Origin: JAEUJM01 sp044221555
GTDB taxonomy: Bacteria; Actinomycetota; Acidimicrobiia; Acidimicrobiales; DATDAH01
Direction: 5' to 3'
Length of the DNA stretch: 64,000 nucleotides
Assembly: GCA_044221555.1 (NCBI GenBank)
Contig: JBGAOY010000023.1
Coordinates: 1 to 64,000, forward strand
This document shows positions 24,641 through 33,678 of this stretch, one piece after another. Below the pieces are notes generated by a model, which saw nothing but the letters and a program-made list of their open reading frames with translations, was not told where the DNA came from and made no database searches. Numbering within the stretch: position 1 is the stretch's first letter; each line of letters starts with the position of its first letter. The translations under genes were made by a program, and so were the position numbers.

Positions 24641-25921
24641 TCAGGTCCAGAGATCGGCGATTGGCAGGCCGTAGAGGCGGTCGCCCAGCGTCACCCGGCG
24701 GTCACCCGTGTGGAAGACCACACCGGCGATGAAGTCCTCGCCGACCCGGTCGAGCCGGTCTCTCAGCGTTGCCATCGGAGCGGCGTCAGCGACCCGGGGC
24801 ACGGTGGAGGACTTGACTTCGACGGCAAGGACGCGCCCGTCGGGCGCTTCGACGACCGCGTCGACCTCGAGGCCGCCCCGATCTCGGAGGTGGTGAAGGC
24901 GAGCCGACGTGTCCGACCAGGTGAGCTGCTTGGCGATCTCGTTAACCACGAAGGTCTCCATGAGGGGTCCGACGGAGGGGTCGTTGAGCCGCGAGAGTGC
25001 CTCTGGAGACTTGCCGACGACGGCCGCCGCCAACCCAGTGTCACAGGCATGCAGCTTCGGTCGTCGCACCACCTTGGCGGCGACGTTCCGACTCCACGCC
25101 GGAAGTCGGTGCACGAGGAAGGTGGTTTCCATCCAGGGCTCGTAGATCTCCGCGGTGGCCCGGTTGATACCGAGCCGTTCGGCGAGTCGCGAGACGATGA
25201 GCTCGGCGCCGGTGGTCGAGAGGAGCAGGCGGGCCATGGCGAGGAGCGCGTCGACCCGCCGTAGGTCACTTGCGGTCTCGACTTCCCGGCGAAGCACGGT
25301 CTCGACGTAGCGTTCGAACCAACGCCGCCGTGCCCGCTCGTTCAGTTGCTGTGCCTCTGGGTAGCCGCCCTTGCAAAGCAGGTCGAGATAGTCGGCGCGC
25401 GAGGGCGTGGGGCCCCGGTGGTCGACCAGACCCATCGGCACGGAGAAGGCCCGATCGACGAGGTCGTCTCTGCCGCTGGTGAGTTCGCCCATGGAAAGTG
25501 GCCACAGGGTGATGAGGTCGATTCGGCCCGCGAGGCTCTCGGTGATGGCCGGCGTGGTGAGGAAGTTCGTCGATCCGGTCAGTACGTACTGTCCTGTCGA
25601 TCGGGAGCGATCGAGTCGTTGCTTGAGCGCCAGCAGGAGCGGGTCGCCAGCTCGCTGCACCTCGTCTATCACCGCCGGTACGCCAAGCGCGTCGAGGAAC
25701 AAGGACGGGTCGTCGATTGCTGCGCTGAGGTCTTCCTCGCGATCGAGTGTGACCGTGGCTGCGCCAACCCGCTCGGCCAGCAGCGTGGCCAGGGTGGATT
25801 TCCCAACCTGCCGGGCCCCTTGGACGACGACGGCGCGGAAGGCGGTGAGTGAATCAGCCGCAGCCCCAGTAGCTCGCCGTGGGATCAGATCGTCCGGCAC
25901 GAGGTCCGACCGTAAGTCCAA
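24641..25921 (-). CDS. AAA ATPase with DUF4143 domain
   Basis: The protein has 426 residues. Walker A is GARQVGKS (35-42), Walker B is PAVIDEVQRAGDPLL, and a sensor TGSTNFL follows. The second half is DUF4143: ELIVSRLAERLGINRATAEIYEPWMETTFLVHRLPAW and a PD-(D/E)xK-like core with GLEVDAVVEAPDGRVLAVEVKSS. This family is widespread, is often horizontally exchanged, and is of uncertain role (proposed links to stress or defence). The nuclease-like residues D, E and K are present. TTG 25921 gives the full N-terminus, and an in-frame GTG about eight codons later is the alternative. Lower GC around its start suggests acquisition. Confidence 0.85.
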   Translation of the reverse strand: MDLRSDLVPDDLIPRRATGAAADSLTAFRAVVVQGARQVGKSTLATLLAERVGAATVTLDREEDLSAAIDDPSLFLDALGVPAVIDEVQRAGDPLLLALKQRLDRSRSTGQYVLTGSTNFLTTPAITESLAGRIDLITLWPLSMGELTSGRDDLVDRAFSVPMGLVDHRGPTPSRADYLDLLCKGGYPEAQQLNERARRRWFERYVETVLRREVETASDLRRVDALLAMARLLLSTTGAELIVSRLAERLGINRATAEIYEPWMETTFLVHRLPAWSRNVAAKVVRRPKLHACDTGLAAAVVGKSPEALSRLNDPSVGPLMETFVVNEIAKQLTWSDTSARLHHLRDRGGLEVDAVVEAPDGRVLAVEVKSSTVPRVADAAPMATLRDRLDRVGEDFIAGVVFHTGDRRVTLGDRLYGLPIADLWT

Positions 25922-25926
25922 ATCAT

Positions 25927-25959
25927 CAAAACGTCCACTATCTAACCAACAAAATGTCC
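25927..25959 (-). promoter_or_regulatory. Paired direct repeat in the AT-rich promoter region of the AAA ATPase
   Basis: CAAAACGTCC (25927-25936) and CAAAATGTCC (25950-25959) are spaced 23 bases apart, on the minus strand GGAC(A/G)TTTTG twice. Two turns of helix between half-sites suits cooperative regulator binding. No adjacent regulator gene is present. Confidence 0.4.
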
Positions 25960-26057
25960 GATTGGTCTTCCGCTATTCGTCGCCGCGCTGCCGCTCAGGG
26001 CTCCCGACGACTCCCGAGGTCGTCGTCCTTGTGCCGGCGGGTGAGGCCGGCAGGCGG

Positions 26058-26813
26058 TCAGATCCGGACCTGGGACTGCCAGTGGTCGACGACGCCGGCG
26101 TCGCCGAAGACCTCGAGGCGCGACGGCGGTATGCGGTTCCACAGCAGGAGCAGCAGGTCGGAGGCCGACCCCCGCACGGCGGCGTCGCCCTTGGCGTGAC
26201 CGCGCGCCCACGCGAGCCCGTCGGGCCCGAAGGTGGCGGTCCACTCGCCGCTGCCCTCGGCCAGGCCCTCGTCGGTGGCGTGCAGGTGCAGCGTCTGGCC
26301 CTCGCCCGTGACCCGGGCGCCGAGGCGGGGGACGAACACCTCGAAGAGCTCGTCGATGCCGTCGACCGCGAGGTCGCGGTCGACCGGTGCGGGGGTGCCG
26401 CCCGCGCTGTCGACGTCCCACCGGTGCACGGCGGTCTCGTGGGCGCGGCGGCGTGTCCAGAACGCCAGCGGGTGGTCGGGGCCCCCGAACGTCCATCCCC
26501 GGGCCTCCGGGCCGAGGGCGGCCAGGGCGTCGGTCAGCGCCTCCGACGACTCGACGAACCAGGCCAGCAGGCGCGCCTCGTCGGTGGTGTCGGGGTCGGG
26601 GCCCAGCGCCTCGAGGGCGGCGTGGCCGTCGAGGCCGTCGCGCACGATGCCGGCGGTCCACCGGTTGCCCTGGCCGACGTGCACCACCACCTCGGCCACG
26701 GTCCAGTCGTCCACCGCGGGGATGGCCGCGGTGAGGTTGCCGGCCGCGGCGGCCGCGAGCGCCTCACACTCGCGCCGCAGCCCGTCGAGCAACTCGTCGT
26801 CGGGGAGGGGCAC
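26058..26813 (-). CDS. Maleylpyruvate isomerase/mycothiol-dependent family protein (DinB-like)
   Basis: A 251-residue protein of the TIGR03083-type family. The N-terminal DinB-like helical bundle has VDDWTVAEVVVHVGQGNRWTAGIV, and RRAHETAVHRWDVDSA supplies further metal-type histidines. The C-terminal alpha/beta domain is GEWTATFGPDGLAWARGHAKGDAAVRGSASDLLLLLWNR, the SCP2-like half common in actinobacterial members. Some relatives use mycothiol, the actinobacterial thiol. GTG 26813 lies four bases after the P-type ATPase stop, so the two genes form an operon. The substrate is unknown. Confidence 0.82.
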   Translation of the reverse strand: MPLPDDELLDGLRRECEALAAAAAGNLTAAIPAVDDWTVAEVVVHVGQGNRWTAGIVRDGLDGHAALEALGPDPDTTDEARLLAWFVESSEALTDALAALGPEARGWTFGGPDHPLAFWTRRRAHETAVHRWDVDSAGGTPAPVDRDLAVDGIDELFEVFVPRLGARVTGEGQTLHLHATDEGLAEGSGEWTATFGPDGLAWARGHAKGDAAVRGSASDLLLLLWNRIPPSRLEVFGDAGVVDHWQSQVRI

Positions 26814-26817
26814 CGCC

Positions 26818-29208
26818 TCAATCTTGGTGCGCCGGGAGCACCCGTTGGCGGATGGCCCGCCACACCAGCTCCTGGCCGGCGACCAGCGCGGCCACCACTG
26901 CGTAGAGGTACCCGGGCGGCAACTCGAGGGCGAAGAAGTCGCGGGCGGCGGGCAGGAGGAGCACGGTCGCGAAGAGGCCGATCATGGCCAGGACGAGGGC
27001 CTTGCGCCACGCGGTGAACGGGCGGGCCAGCCGGGTGAGGATGCACAGCCCGGTGCTGACCAGGGTGAGGGTGGCCACGGTGCGGGCCTGGTCGAGGCTG
27101 ACCGCGTCGTTGGCGTGCGCGATCGCGTAGGCCGACAGCGTGACGACGGCCGCCAGGGTGCCCGCGGGCACCGCGAAGCGCAGCACCCGGGGCACGAAGC
27201 CCGACTCGGCCCGGTTGGTGTTGGGGGCGAGGGCCAGGAAGAACGCCGGGATGCCGATGGTGATGCTCCCCACCAGGGTGAGGTGGCGGGGCAGGAACGG
27301 GAAGGCCAGCCCGATCACGCCGACGCTGAGCGCCAGCAGCATCGAGTAGGTGGTCTTGGTGAGGAACAGGTTGGCCACCCGCTCGATGTTGTTGATCACC
27401 TGGCGGCCCTCGGCCACGACGTCGGGCATGGTGGCGAAGCGGCCGTCGAGCAGCACGATCTGTGCCGCCGCGCGCGACGCCGAGGACCCCGAGCCCATGG
27501 CGATGCCGATGTCGGCGTCCTTCAGGGCGAGGACGTCGTTCACGCCGTCGCCGGTCATCGCCACCACGTGGCCCTTCGACTGCAGGGCCTTCACCATGGC
27601 CCGCTTCTGGTGCGGCCGCACCCGGCCGAACACGTGGTTCGACTCGAGCACCTCGGCCAGCGCCGCTTCGTCGTCGGGCAGGTCGCGGCCGTCGAACCCG
27701 TCGCCCACGTCGGGCACCCCGGCTTCGCGGGCGACCGCGGCCACCGTGTTGGGGTTGTCGCCCGAGATCACCTTCACCCGCACGCCCTGGGCCACGAAGT
27801 AGCGCAGCGTCTCGCCGGCGTCGGGCCGCACCTGGTCGGCCAGCAGCACGAGCGCCGCCGGCACCAGGCCGGTGGGAAGGGCGTCGCCGGCCAGCGGCTG
27901 GTCGGTGCGGGCCAGCAGCACCACCCGGCGGCCCTCGCGGGCCAGTTCGTCCACGCGGGCGCGGGTGGCCCCGTCGCCACCCTCGGCGGCGGCGGCCAGC
28001 AACATCTCGGGGGCGCCCAGCAGCCAGGTGCCGCGCGTCTCGAAGTCGGAGCCGCTCCACTTGCGGGCCGAGGAGAACGGCACGGCCAGGCGGGCGTCCC
28101 ACGTGTCGTCGGCCGCGGCCCGGGCCACCACCGGGGCGCGGCCGATGGCGGAGAGGGTGGCGTTGGGGTTGGGGTCGGACGCCGCCAGTCCCGCCAACGC
28201 CGAAGCGACGGTGGACTCGGCCGCGTCGCCGAGGGGCTCGAGGGCCGAGTAGGCGATGTCGCCGGCGGTGATGGTGCCGGTCTTGTCGAGGCAGATGACA
28301 TCGACCCGCGCCAGGGTCTCCACCGCGGGCAACTCCTGCACCAGCACCTGCCGGCGGCCGAGCCGCACCACCGATGCCGCGAAGGCCACGCTGGTGAGCA
28401 GCACCAGGCCCTCGGGCACCATGGCCACCACGCCGCCCACGGTGGAGGCGATGGCCTCCTCGATGCCGTCGTGGGCCCGCAACTGGCTGAACAGCAGCAG
28501 CGCCGCGGTGGGCAGCATGGCCCAGCTGACCAACTGGATGATGCGGTCGATGCCCGACCGCAGCTCGCTGCTGGCCAAGGTGAAGCGCCGGGCCTCCTCG
28601 GCCAGCGCCACCGCGTACGCCTCGCGGCCGACCTTGGTGGCCACGACGTGCCCCGAGCCCGCGGCCACGAAGCTGCCGGACAGCACGGCGTCGCCCGGGG
28701 CCTTGTGCTGCGGGTCGGACTCACCGGTGAGGAGCGACTCGTCCACCTCGAGGCCCTGGGCCTCGACCACGTCGCCGTCGACCACCACCTGGTCGCCGGG
28801 GCGCACGATCAGGACGTCGTCGAGCACCACCTCGCTGACGTTGACCTCGGCGGGCACCCCGTCGCGCAGCACCCGTGCCCGCGGCGCCGACAGGATGGCC
28901 AGCTTGTCGAGCGTGTGCTTGGCCCGCCACTCCTGGAGGATGCCGATGAGGGCGTTGGCCACCAGCACGAACCCGAACAGGGCGTCGTTGGGTGGGCCCA
29001 CGATCAGGATCACCAGCAGGAGCCCGCCGAGCAGCGCGTTGAAGCGGGTGAACAGGTTGGCCCGCAGGATCTCGGCGAAGGTGCGGGTGGGCGCGGCGGG
29101 GACGTCGTTGCCGAGGCCCCGGGCCCGCCGGTCGGCCACCTCGGTGGCGGTGAGCCCCACGATGCCGTCCGGGAGCGGCACGTCGGCCTCCGCTGTCGGT
29201 GTCGTCAC
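26818..29208 (-). CDS. P-type cation-transporting ATPase
   Basis: The protein has 796 residues. The actuator-domain TGES lies in DESLLTGESDPQHKA. The phosphorylation site is DKTGTITAG, with TGDGVNDVLALKDADIGIAMG for the HAD hinge. TM4 has the sequence AMVPEGLVLL, where PEGL corresponds to the PEGLP of Ca and Mg pumps. There are about ten transmembrane helices, including the C-terminal six. No heavy-metal CPC motif or N-terminal metal domain is present, so a P2/P3-like divalent or monovalent cation pump is likely; the ion is undetermined. GTG 29208 is preceded by TAGGTT at seven bases, the leaderless arrangement. Upstream in-frame sequence to 29319 is probably noncoding. Confidence 0.9.
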   Translation of the reverse strand: MTTPTAEADVPLPDGIVGLTATEVADRRARGLGNDVPAAPTRTFAEILRANLFTRFNALLGGLLLVILIVGPPNDALFGFVLVANALIGILQEWRAKHTLDKLAILSAPRARVLRDGVPAEVNVSEVVLDDVLIVRPGDQVVVDGDVVEAQGLEVDESLLTGESDPQHKAPGDAVLSGSFVAAGSGHVVATKVGREAYAVALAEEARRFTLASSELRSGIDRIIQLVSWAMLPTAALLLFSQLRAHDGIEEAIASTVGGVVAMVPEGLVLLTSVAFAASVVRLGRRQVLVQELPAVETLARVDVICLDKTGTITAGDIAYSALEPLGDAAESTVASALAGLAASDPNPNATLSAIGRAPVVARAAADDTWDARLAVPFSSARKWSGSDFETRGTWLLGAPEMLLAAAAEGGDGATRARVDELAREGRRVVLLARTDQPLAGDALPTGLVPAALVLLADQVRPDAGETLRYFVAQGVRVKVISGDNPNTVAAVAREAGVPDVGDGFDGRDLPDDEAALAEVLESNHVFGRVRPHQKRAMVKALQSKGHVVAMTGDGVNDVLALKDADIGIAMGSGSSASRAAAQIVLLDGRFATMPDVVAEGRQVINNIERVANLFLTKTTYSMLLALSVGVIGLAFPFLPRHLTLVGSITIGIPAFFLALAPNTNRAESGFVPRVLRFAVPAGTLAAVVTLSAYAIAHANDAVSLDQARTVATLTLVSTGLCILTRLARPFTAWRKALVLAMIGLFATVLLLPAARDFFALELPPGYLYAVVAALVAGQELVWRAIRQRVLPAHQD

Positions 29209-29215
29209 CTCCAGA

Positions 29216-29221
29216 AACCTA
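29216..29221 (-). promoter_or_regulatory. Predicted -10 of a leaderless promoter for the P-type ATPase
   Basis: On the minus strand TAGGTT ends seven bases before GTG 29208. The GGAG touching the GTG is too close to work as a Shine-Dalgarno. Confidence 0.45.
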
Positions 29222-29267
29222 GGGGACCAGTGGCTCAGGCTGACGAGACGGATGCCGATGGGCCGGG

Positions 29268-32200
29268 ATGGCGATTCGAGGGAGAGCGGCGCGCCGCGGG
29301 CCGTTCGCGGCCCTGGCACCGGCGGTCCTGGTGGTGTCGACCCTGGTCGGAAGCCTCGCGATGGCGGAACCCGCGGGCGCAGCGCCAGACCCGGCGGTGC
29401 CGTTGTCCGAGTGGCGCACGGCGTCGCTGGCCCTGCCGAACGGCGGGGTCGCGTTCGACCCCGTGCGCCACCAGCTCCTGGTCGGGGTCAGCGGCCGGGT
29501 TCCCACCCTCGGCAACCGGCTGGTGGAGCTCGACCCCGTGACCGGAGCGCTCGGTCGCTCCGTGGCCCTCGGCAGCGAGCCCTCGGTCGTCGCGGCCAGC
29601 GATGACGGCACCCGCGCCTACGTCGGCTTCAGCGGGGCCGCCGTGATCGCCGAGGTCGCCCTCGACACGTTCACCGTCACGCGCCGCTTCGCGCTCGGCA
29701 ACGACACGACGAGCGGCTCGTACTACGCCGAGGACATCGAGGTGCAGCCCGGCCACCCGGATGTGATCGCCGTGTCGCGGCGCAACGTCGGCCTGTCGCC
29801 GCGTCACGAGGGCGTCGCCGTCTACGACGACGGGGTGCAGCGGGCCACCACCACGCCGGACCACACCGGCGCCAACCGGATCGCGTTCAGCGACCAGCCC
29901 GGCGTGCTGTACGGCTACAACAACGAGACCACCGGGTACGGGCTCTACACCATGACCGTGGACGACACCGGCGTGCGGCGCACCGCCACGCAGCAGCTGT
30001 TCACCGGCTTCTCGCTCGAGATCGAATGGGCCGGAGGCACGCTGACCGCCAGCAACGGCCGGGTGGTCGACCCCGTGGCCGGCTCGATCGAGGGCACGTT
30101 CGGTCGGTCGGGCGCGTTCGAGACCGATGTGGCCCACGACCGCACCTACTTCCTCGGGGGCGGCTCGCTGACCGCGCACCGCACCTCGACCCTGATCCAG
30201 CAGGGGTCGCTGGCCGTCACGATGACCTCACCCCGACAGCTCGTCGACGTGGCGGGTGGACTCGCCGGGGCCGACGCCAACGGCATCGTGCTGATCGGGC
30301 CCGGCGTCACCGGGACCTCCTTCGCGCTTCCCCCGGCACCGCCGTCGGTCGTGCGCGCCGCCGCGGCCCGGACCGTGCCGGTGCGGGCTGCCGCGGTCGT
30401 GGCCGGCCCGGAGGGCGACGTGGTCTACGCAGTGACCACCACCGCCGACTCGCAGCCGCAGGAGGTCGTGGAGATCGACCCGGTGACCGGCGCCCGCGGG
30501 CGCCACGTCTTCGTCGGCGGGGGTGCGGACGTGCTCGAGGTCACCGACGACGGCGGGACCCTCGTCGTCGGGCACGCCGACGCCAACCGGGTCACCGAGG
30601 TGGACACGTCGTCGTTCACGGTGCGCCGCCGCATCACGTTGCCCAGCGGCTCGAACGGCGCCACCTTCGCCACCGACCTGGACGCGGTCCCGGGCGCGGC
30701 CGATCGATACGCCGTGCACCTCGACTACGAGGGCGTCTCACCGGCGCACGCCGGGGTGGCCCTGGTGGTCGACGGCGTGGTGCAACCCAAGCGCACGCCG
30801 ACCCACACGGGACCGACCGACCTGGCCTTCGCCGGAGACCCGACCCGCCTGTTCGGTCACAACGGGAGCAGCACCGAGTACGGCTTCTACACCGTGGGCG
30901 TGGCCGACGACGGCCTCACCGTGCTGTCGTCGATCCGCCGGCTGACGACCGGCTTCGGCCTCCGGCTCGAGTCGGCGGCGGGGATGATCTACGCCAGCAG
31001 CGGCACCGTGATCGACCCGAAGATCCCCGCGGTGGTCGGGCAGTTCGCGGTGTCGGGGATCCCGGTGCCGATCGCCGAGTCGGGCAGGGTGCTGTTCGTC
31101 GACGGCCGCCACGTGCACGAGACCGAGGCCGACGTGCGCACGACGGTGGCGACGTACTCCAGCCTCCTGCCCGAGACCGCGGTGGACGCCGTCGCCGCCG
31201 GCACGACCCTGGTCGTGGCGCAGGCCACCAAGCTGTCGCTCGTCCCCTTGATGGGCCCGCCGCGGGCACCGGCGTCGCCGACCGCGTCCGCGGGCGACGA
31301 CCGGGTGACGGTCGCCTGGGGCGCCCCCGGCGACGACGGCGGCTCGCCGGTCACCTCGTACCGCGTCTACCGAGACGGTGACCTTCTGGCCACGACCACC
31401 GACGGTGATGCCCGTTCGTGGGTCGACGAGAGCGCGGAGAACGGCACGACCCACCGGTACGCCGTCGCCGCGGTGAACGCCAGCGGCGAGGGCGCCCGCA
31501 GTGCCGAGCGCGCGGCCACCGCGCAGGGCCCGTTGGTGGGGACGGTCACCGAGTCCGGCGGTGCGCCGGTCGCCGGGGCCTGGGTGCTCGAGGTGCCGCT
31601 GGGCGACGGGCGCCTCCGGGGCGCGGTCACCGACGCCGAGGGCAACTACCGATCCGTGCTCGAGCCCGGGGCCCGAGCCCTGGGCTTCGTGGACCCGACG
31701 GGCGCCCACGCCGGCCAGTGGTGGGACGGGCATCCGATGACCGCGCTGGACGAGGCGGACCCGGTGGAGGTCACCGTGGACGGCGCCCGGGCCGACGCCG
31801 AGCTGGCGGCGGTGCCGCACGCGTCAGCGGTGAGCGGGCGCATCGTCGACGAGACGACCTCCGACCCGCTCCCGGGGGTCTGGGTCGCGCTGGTCCGGGC
31901 CTCGGATCAGTCCTTCGTCGGCGGCGCGGTGACCGACGGCGACGGGCGGTACTCGCTCGGGCCGGTGGCGGGGGGCACGCACCTGCTGGTGGCGGTGGAT
32001 CCGACCGGGGCCCACCGCCTGCGCTTCTTCGGTGACGGCGGTGCGTCCGACGACGCCCGGATCCTCACCCTGACACCTGGTGACGACGTCACCGCCGACC
32101 TCGCCCTGGTCGCGACGGGACCGTCGGGCGAGGCGGCCGCCGCCGTCCGGGGGACGGTGACGGCAGTGGCCGCCGCCGCCCTGCCCGGCGCCTGGGTGGT

Positions 32201-32720
32201 GGCCATCGACGCGCACACCGGTGTGCTCCGGGGCGGGTCGGTGGCGGGCGCCGCCGGTGCATACGAGCTCCACGTGCCCGCCGGCGACTACTGGATCGAG
32301 GCCCTCGATCCCCTCGGTGGGCACCGATCGGGTTGGCACACCGGCGAGGGCGCCCTCGAGCCGACGATCGTCTCCGTGGGCGGCGTCGACGACGTGACCG
32401 CCGACATCGCCCTCGGCGCGAACGGCGCCGGCGGGTCGCTCGCCGGGCGGGTGACCGGCGGCGCCGAGCCGGCGGCAGGTGTGCTCGTGTTCGCGGTGTC
32501 GACCGCCGACTTCTCGCTGGCGGCGGGAGCGGTGACGGCCCCCGACGGCGGGTATCGGATCGAGGGGATGGACGACGGCCGCTACGCGGTGTTCTTCATG
32601 GACCCCTCCGGTGCGCTGGCACCCGAGTGGTCGGCGGACGCCTCGGACCTCAGCCACGCGACGCCGGTCGACGTGACGGCCGGGACGAGCGCCACCCTCG
32701 ACGCGATCCTCGCTCCCTGA
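29268..32720 (+). CDS. Large secreted protein: duplicated beta-propeller, fibronectin type III, four regulatory-like domains
   Basis: The protein has 1150 residues. A signal peptide (AALAPAVLVVSTLVGSLAMAE, cut near GAAP) precedes two homologous propeller-like halves (about 40-360 and 365-665). Each contains SNRLVELDPVTGA-type blades and the duplicated pair SPRHEGVAVYDDGV / SPAHAGVALVVDGV, then YGLYTMTVDDTG / YGFYTVGVADDG. A fibronectin III domain (about 666-750) follows. Four C-terminal domains of about 95 residues then carry motifs such as FVDPTGAH, AVDPTGAH, ALDPLGGH and FMDPSGAL. The same module ends the NHL and RCC1 proteins of this window. It lacks an anchor motif. It is divergent from the P-type ATPase. 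Function is unknown; adhesion or matrix binding is inferred. Confidence 0.8.
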   Translation: MAIRGRAARRGPFAALAPAVLVVSTLVGSLAMAEPAGAAPDPAVPLSEWRTASLALPNGGVAFDPVRHQLLVGVSGRVPTLGNRLVELDPVTGALGRSVALGSEPSVVAASDDGTRAYVGFSGAAVIAEVALDTFTVTRRFALGNDTTSGSYYAEDIEVQPGHPDVIAVSRRNVGLSPRHEGVAVYDDGVQRATTTPDHTGANRIAFSDQPGVLYGYNNETTGYGLYTMTVDDTGVRRTATQQLFTGFSLEIEWAGGTLTASNGRVVDPVAGSIEGTFGRSGAFETDVAHDRTYFLGGGSLTAHRTSTLIQQGSLAVTMTSPRQLVDVAGGLAGADANGIVLIGPGVTGTSFALPPAPPSVVRAAAARTVPVRAAAVVAGPEGDVVYAVTTTADSQPQEVVEIDPVTGARGRHVFVGGGADVLEVTDDGGTLVVGHADANRVTEVDTSSFTVRRRITLPSGSNGATFATDLDAVPGAADRYAVHLDYEGVSPAHAGVALVVDGVVQPKRTPTHTGPTDLAFAGDPTRLFGHNGSSTEYGFYTVGVADDGLTVLSSIRRLTTGFGLRLESAAGMIYASSGTVIDPKIPAVVGQFAVSGIPVPIAESGRVLFVDGRHVHETEADVRTTVATYSSLLPETAVDAVAAGTTLVVAQATKLSLVPLMGPPRAPASPTASAGDDRVTVAWGAPGDDGGSPVTSYRVYRDGDLLATTTDGDARSWVDESAENGTTHRYAVAAVNASGEGARSAERAATAQGPLVGTVTESGGAPVAGAWVLEVPLGDGRLRGAVTDAEGNYRSVLEPGARALGFVDPTGAHAGQWWDGHPMTALDEADPVEVTVDGARADAELAAVPHASAVSGRIVDETTSDPLPGVWVALVRASDQSFVGGAVTDGDGRYSLGPVAGGTHLLVAVDPTGAHRLRFFGDGGASDDARILTLTPGDDVTADLALVATGPSGEAAAAVRGTVTAVAAAALPGAWVVAIDAHTGVLRGGSVAGAAGAYELHVPAGDYWIEALDPLGGHRSGWHTGEGALEPTIVSVGGVDDVTADIALGANGAGGSLAGRVTGGAEPAAGVLVFAVSTADFSLAAGAVTAPDGGYRIEGMDDGRYAVFFMDPSGALAPEWSADASDLSHATPVDVTAGTSATLDAILAP

Positions 32721-32726
32721 CCGCCG

Positions 32727-33539
32727 TCAGTCCTCGAAGGTGCCGTCGAAGAGCTCGAGGAGCTCGTCGTGCAAGATGCCGTTGGTGCCGAGGCCGCTGC
32801 CGTGGTGGAAGCCGTCCGCGCCCCGCATCGAGGTGAAGCGACCGCCCGCCTCCTCGAGGATCACCACGGCCGGGGCCACGTCCCAGGGGTTGGCCAGTTG
32901 GTCGACCATGGCCTCCACCCGCCCGGTGGCCACCAGGGCGTACCCGAACCCGTCGCCCCACGTGCGCAGGTGGATGCCGGCGTCGTGGGTGGCGGCCAGC
33001 GCCGCGGTGGACCAGCCGCCGAAGCCGCTGGTGGTGAGGTAGGCCTCGTCGAGGTACTCGCACGTGCTCACCCGGGCGGGGGCGCCGTTGCAGAAGCAGC
33101 CCAGGCCCCGACCGGCGTAGACCACCTCGGTGAGGCCCGGCAGGTTGATCACCCCGAGGGCCACCCCGTGCTCGTCCTCGAGGGCGAGGAGGTTGCAGTA
33201 GAGCGGCACGCCCTTGGTGAAGGCCTTGGTGCCGTCGATCGGATCGATGATCCAGCGGCGGCCGCTGGTGCCGGGCGTGTCGGCCTCCTCCTCGCCGTGG
33301 ATGGCGTCGTCGGGGTGGCGCCGGCCCAGCTCCTCGCGCAGGAACCGCTCGGCGGCCTTGTCGGCGGCGGTGACCGGGGTGCCGTCGCCCTTGTGGTCGA
33401 TCGAGAGCTCGATCGAGCGGAACCACTGCAGGGTCAGCTCGCCGGCCTGGCGGCACAGCTCGACCGCCTCGTCGAGGAGCGCGGCGTCGACGGGCGGCGC
33501 CGTGGCGGGCGACGGGACGGGGTCCGCAGGGGAGTCCAT
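32727..33539 (-). CDS. Inositol monophosphatase-family phosphatase (histidinol-phosphatase-like)
   Basis: The protein has 270 residues. The Li-sensitive phosphatase motifs are complete: KGDGTPVTAADKAAE, metal-binding HGEEEADTPG, IIDPIDGTKAFTKG and WDVAPAVVILEEAGG. Sequence around the last motif resembles the HisN group, which dephosphorylates histidinol phosphate, but inositol-1-phosphatase activity is also possible; both are soluble Mg-dependent reactions. The ATG at 33539 is chosen over the longer open frame upstream because similarity begins there and a GATACT hexamer lies six bases upstream. The stop is six bases from the convergent secreted-protein gene. Confidence 0.88.
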   Translation of the reverse strand: MDSPADPVPSPATAPPVDAALLDEAVELCRQAGELTLQWFRSIELSIDHKGDGTPVTAADKAAERFLREELGRRHPDDAIHGEEEADTPGTSGRRWIIDPIDGTKAFTKGVPLYCNLLALEDEHGVALGVINLPGLTEVVYAGRGLGCFCNGAPARVSTCEYLDEAYLTTSGFGGWSTAALAATHDAGIHLRTWGDGFGYALVATGRVEAMVDQLANPWDVAPAVVILEEAGGRFTSMRGADGFHHGSGLGTNGILHDELLELFDGTFED

Positions 33540-33678
33540 CGGTGCAGTATCGCGGGCGGCGGGTCCGGCGGCGGGCGTGAGCGCGGGCCCAGCGGTGGGC
33601 CGGCGGCGGTTCGGCGGCGGTTCGGCGGGGCCGGGGGTCGGCGGACGGCGGTAGGTTCTGCGCCCGGGAGGTGCGGCC

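Noticed and set aside
26233..29541. 1102-codon plus-strand frame opposite the P-type ATPase
   Set aside because: Low-complexity His/Gly/Gln-rich translation; the minus strand encodes a complete P-type ATPase.
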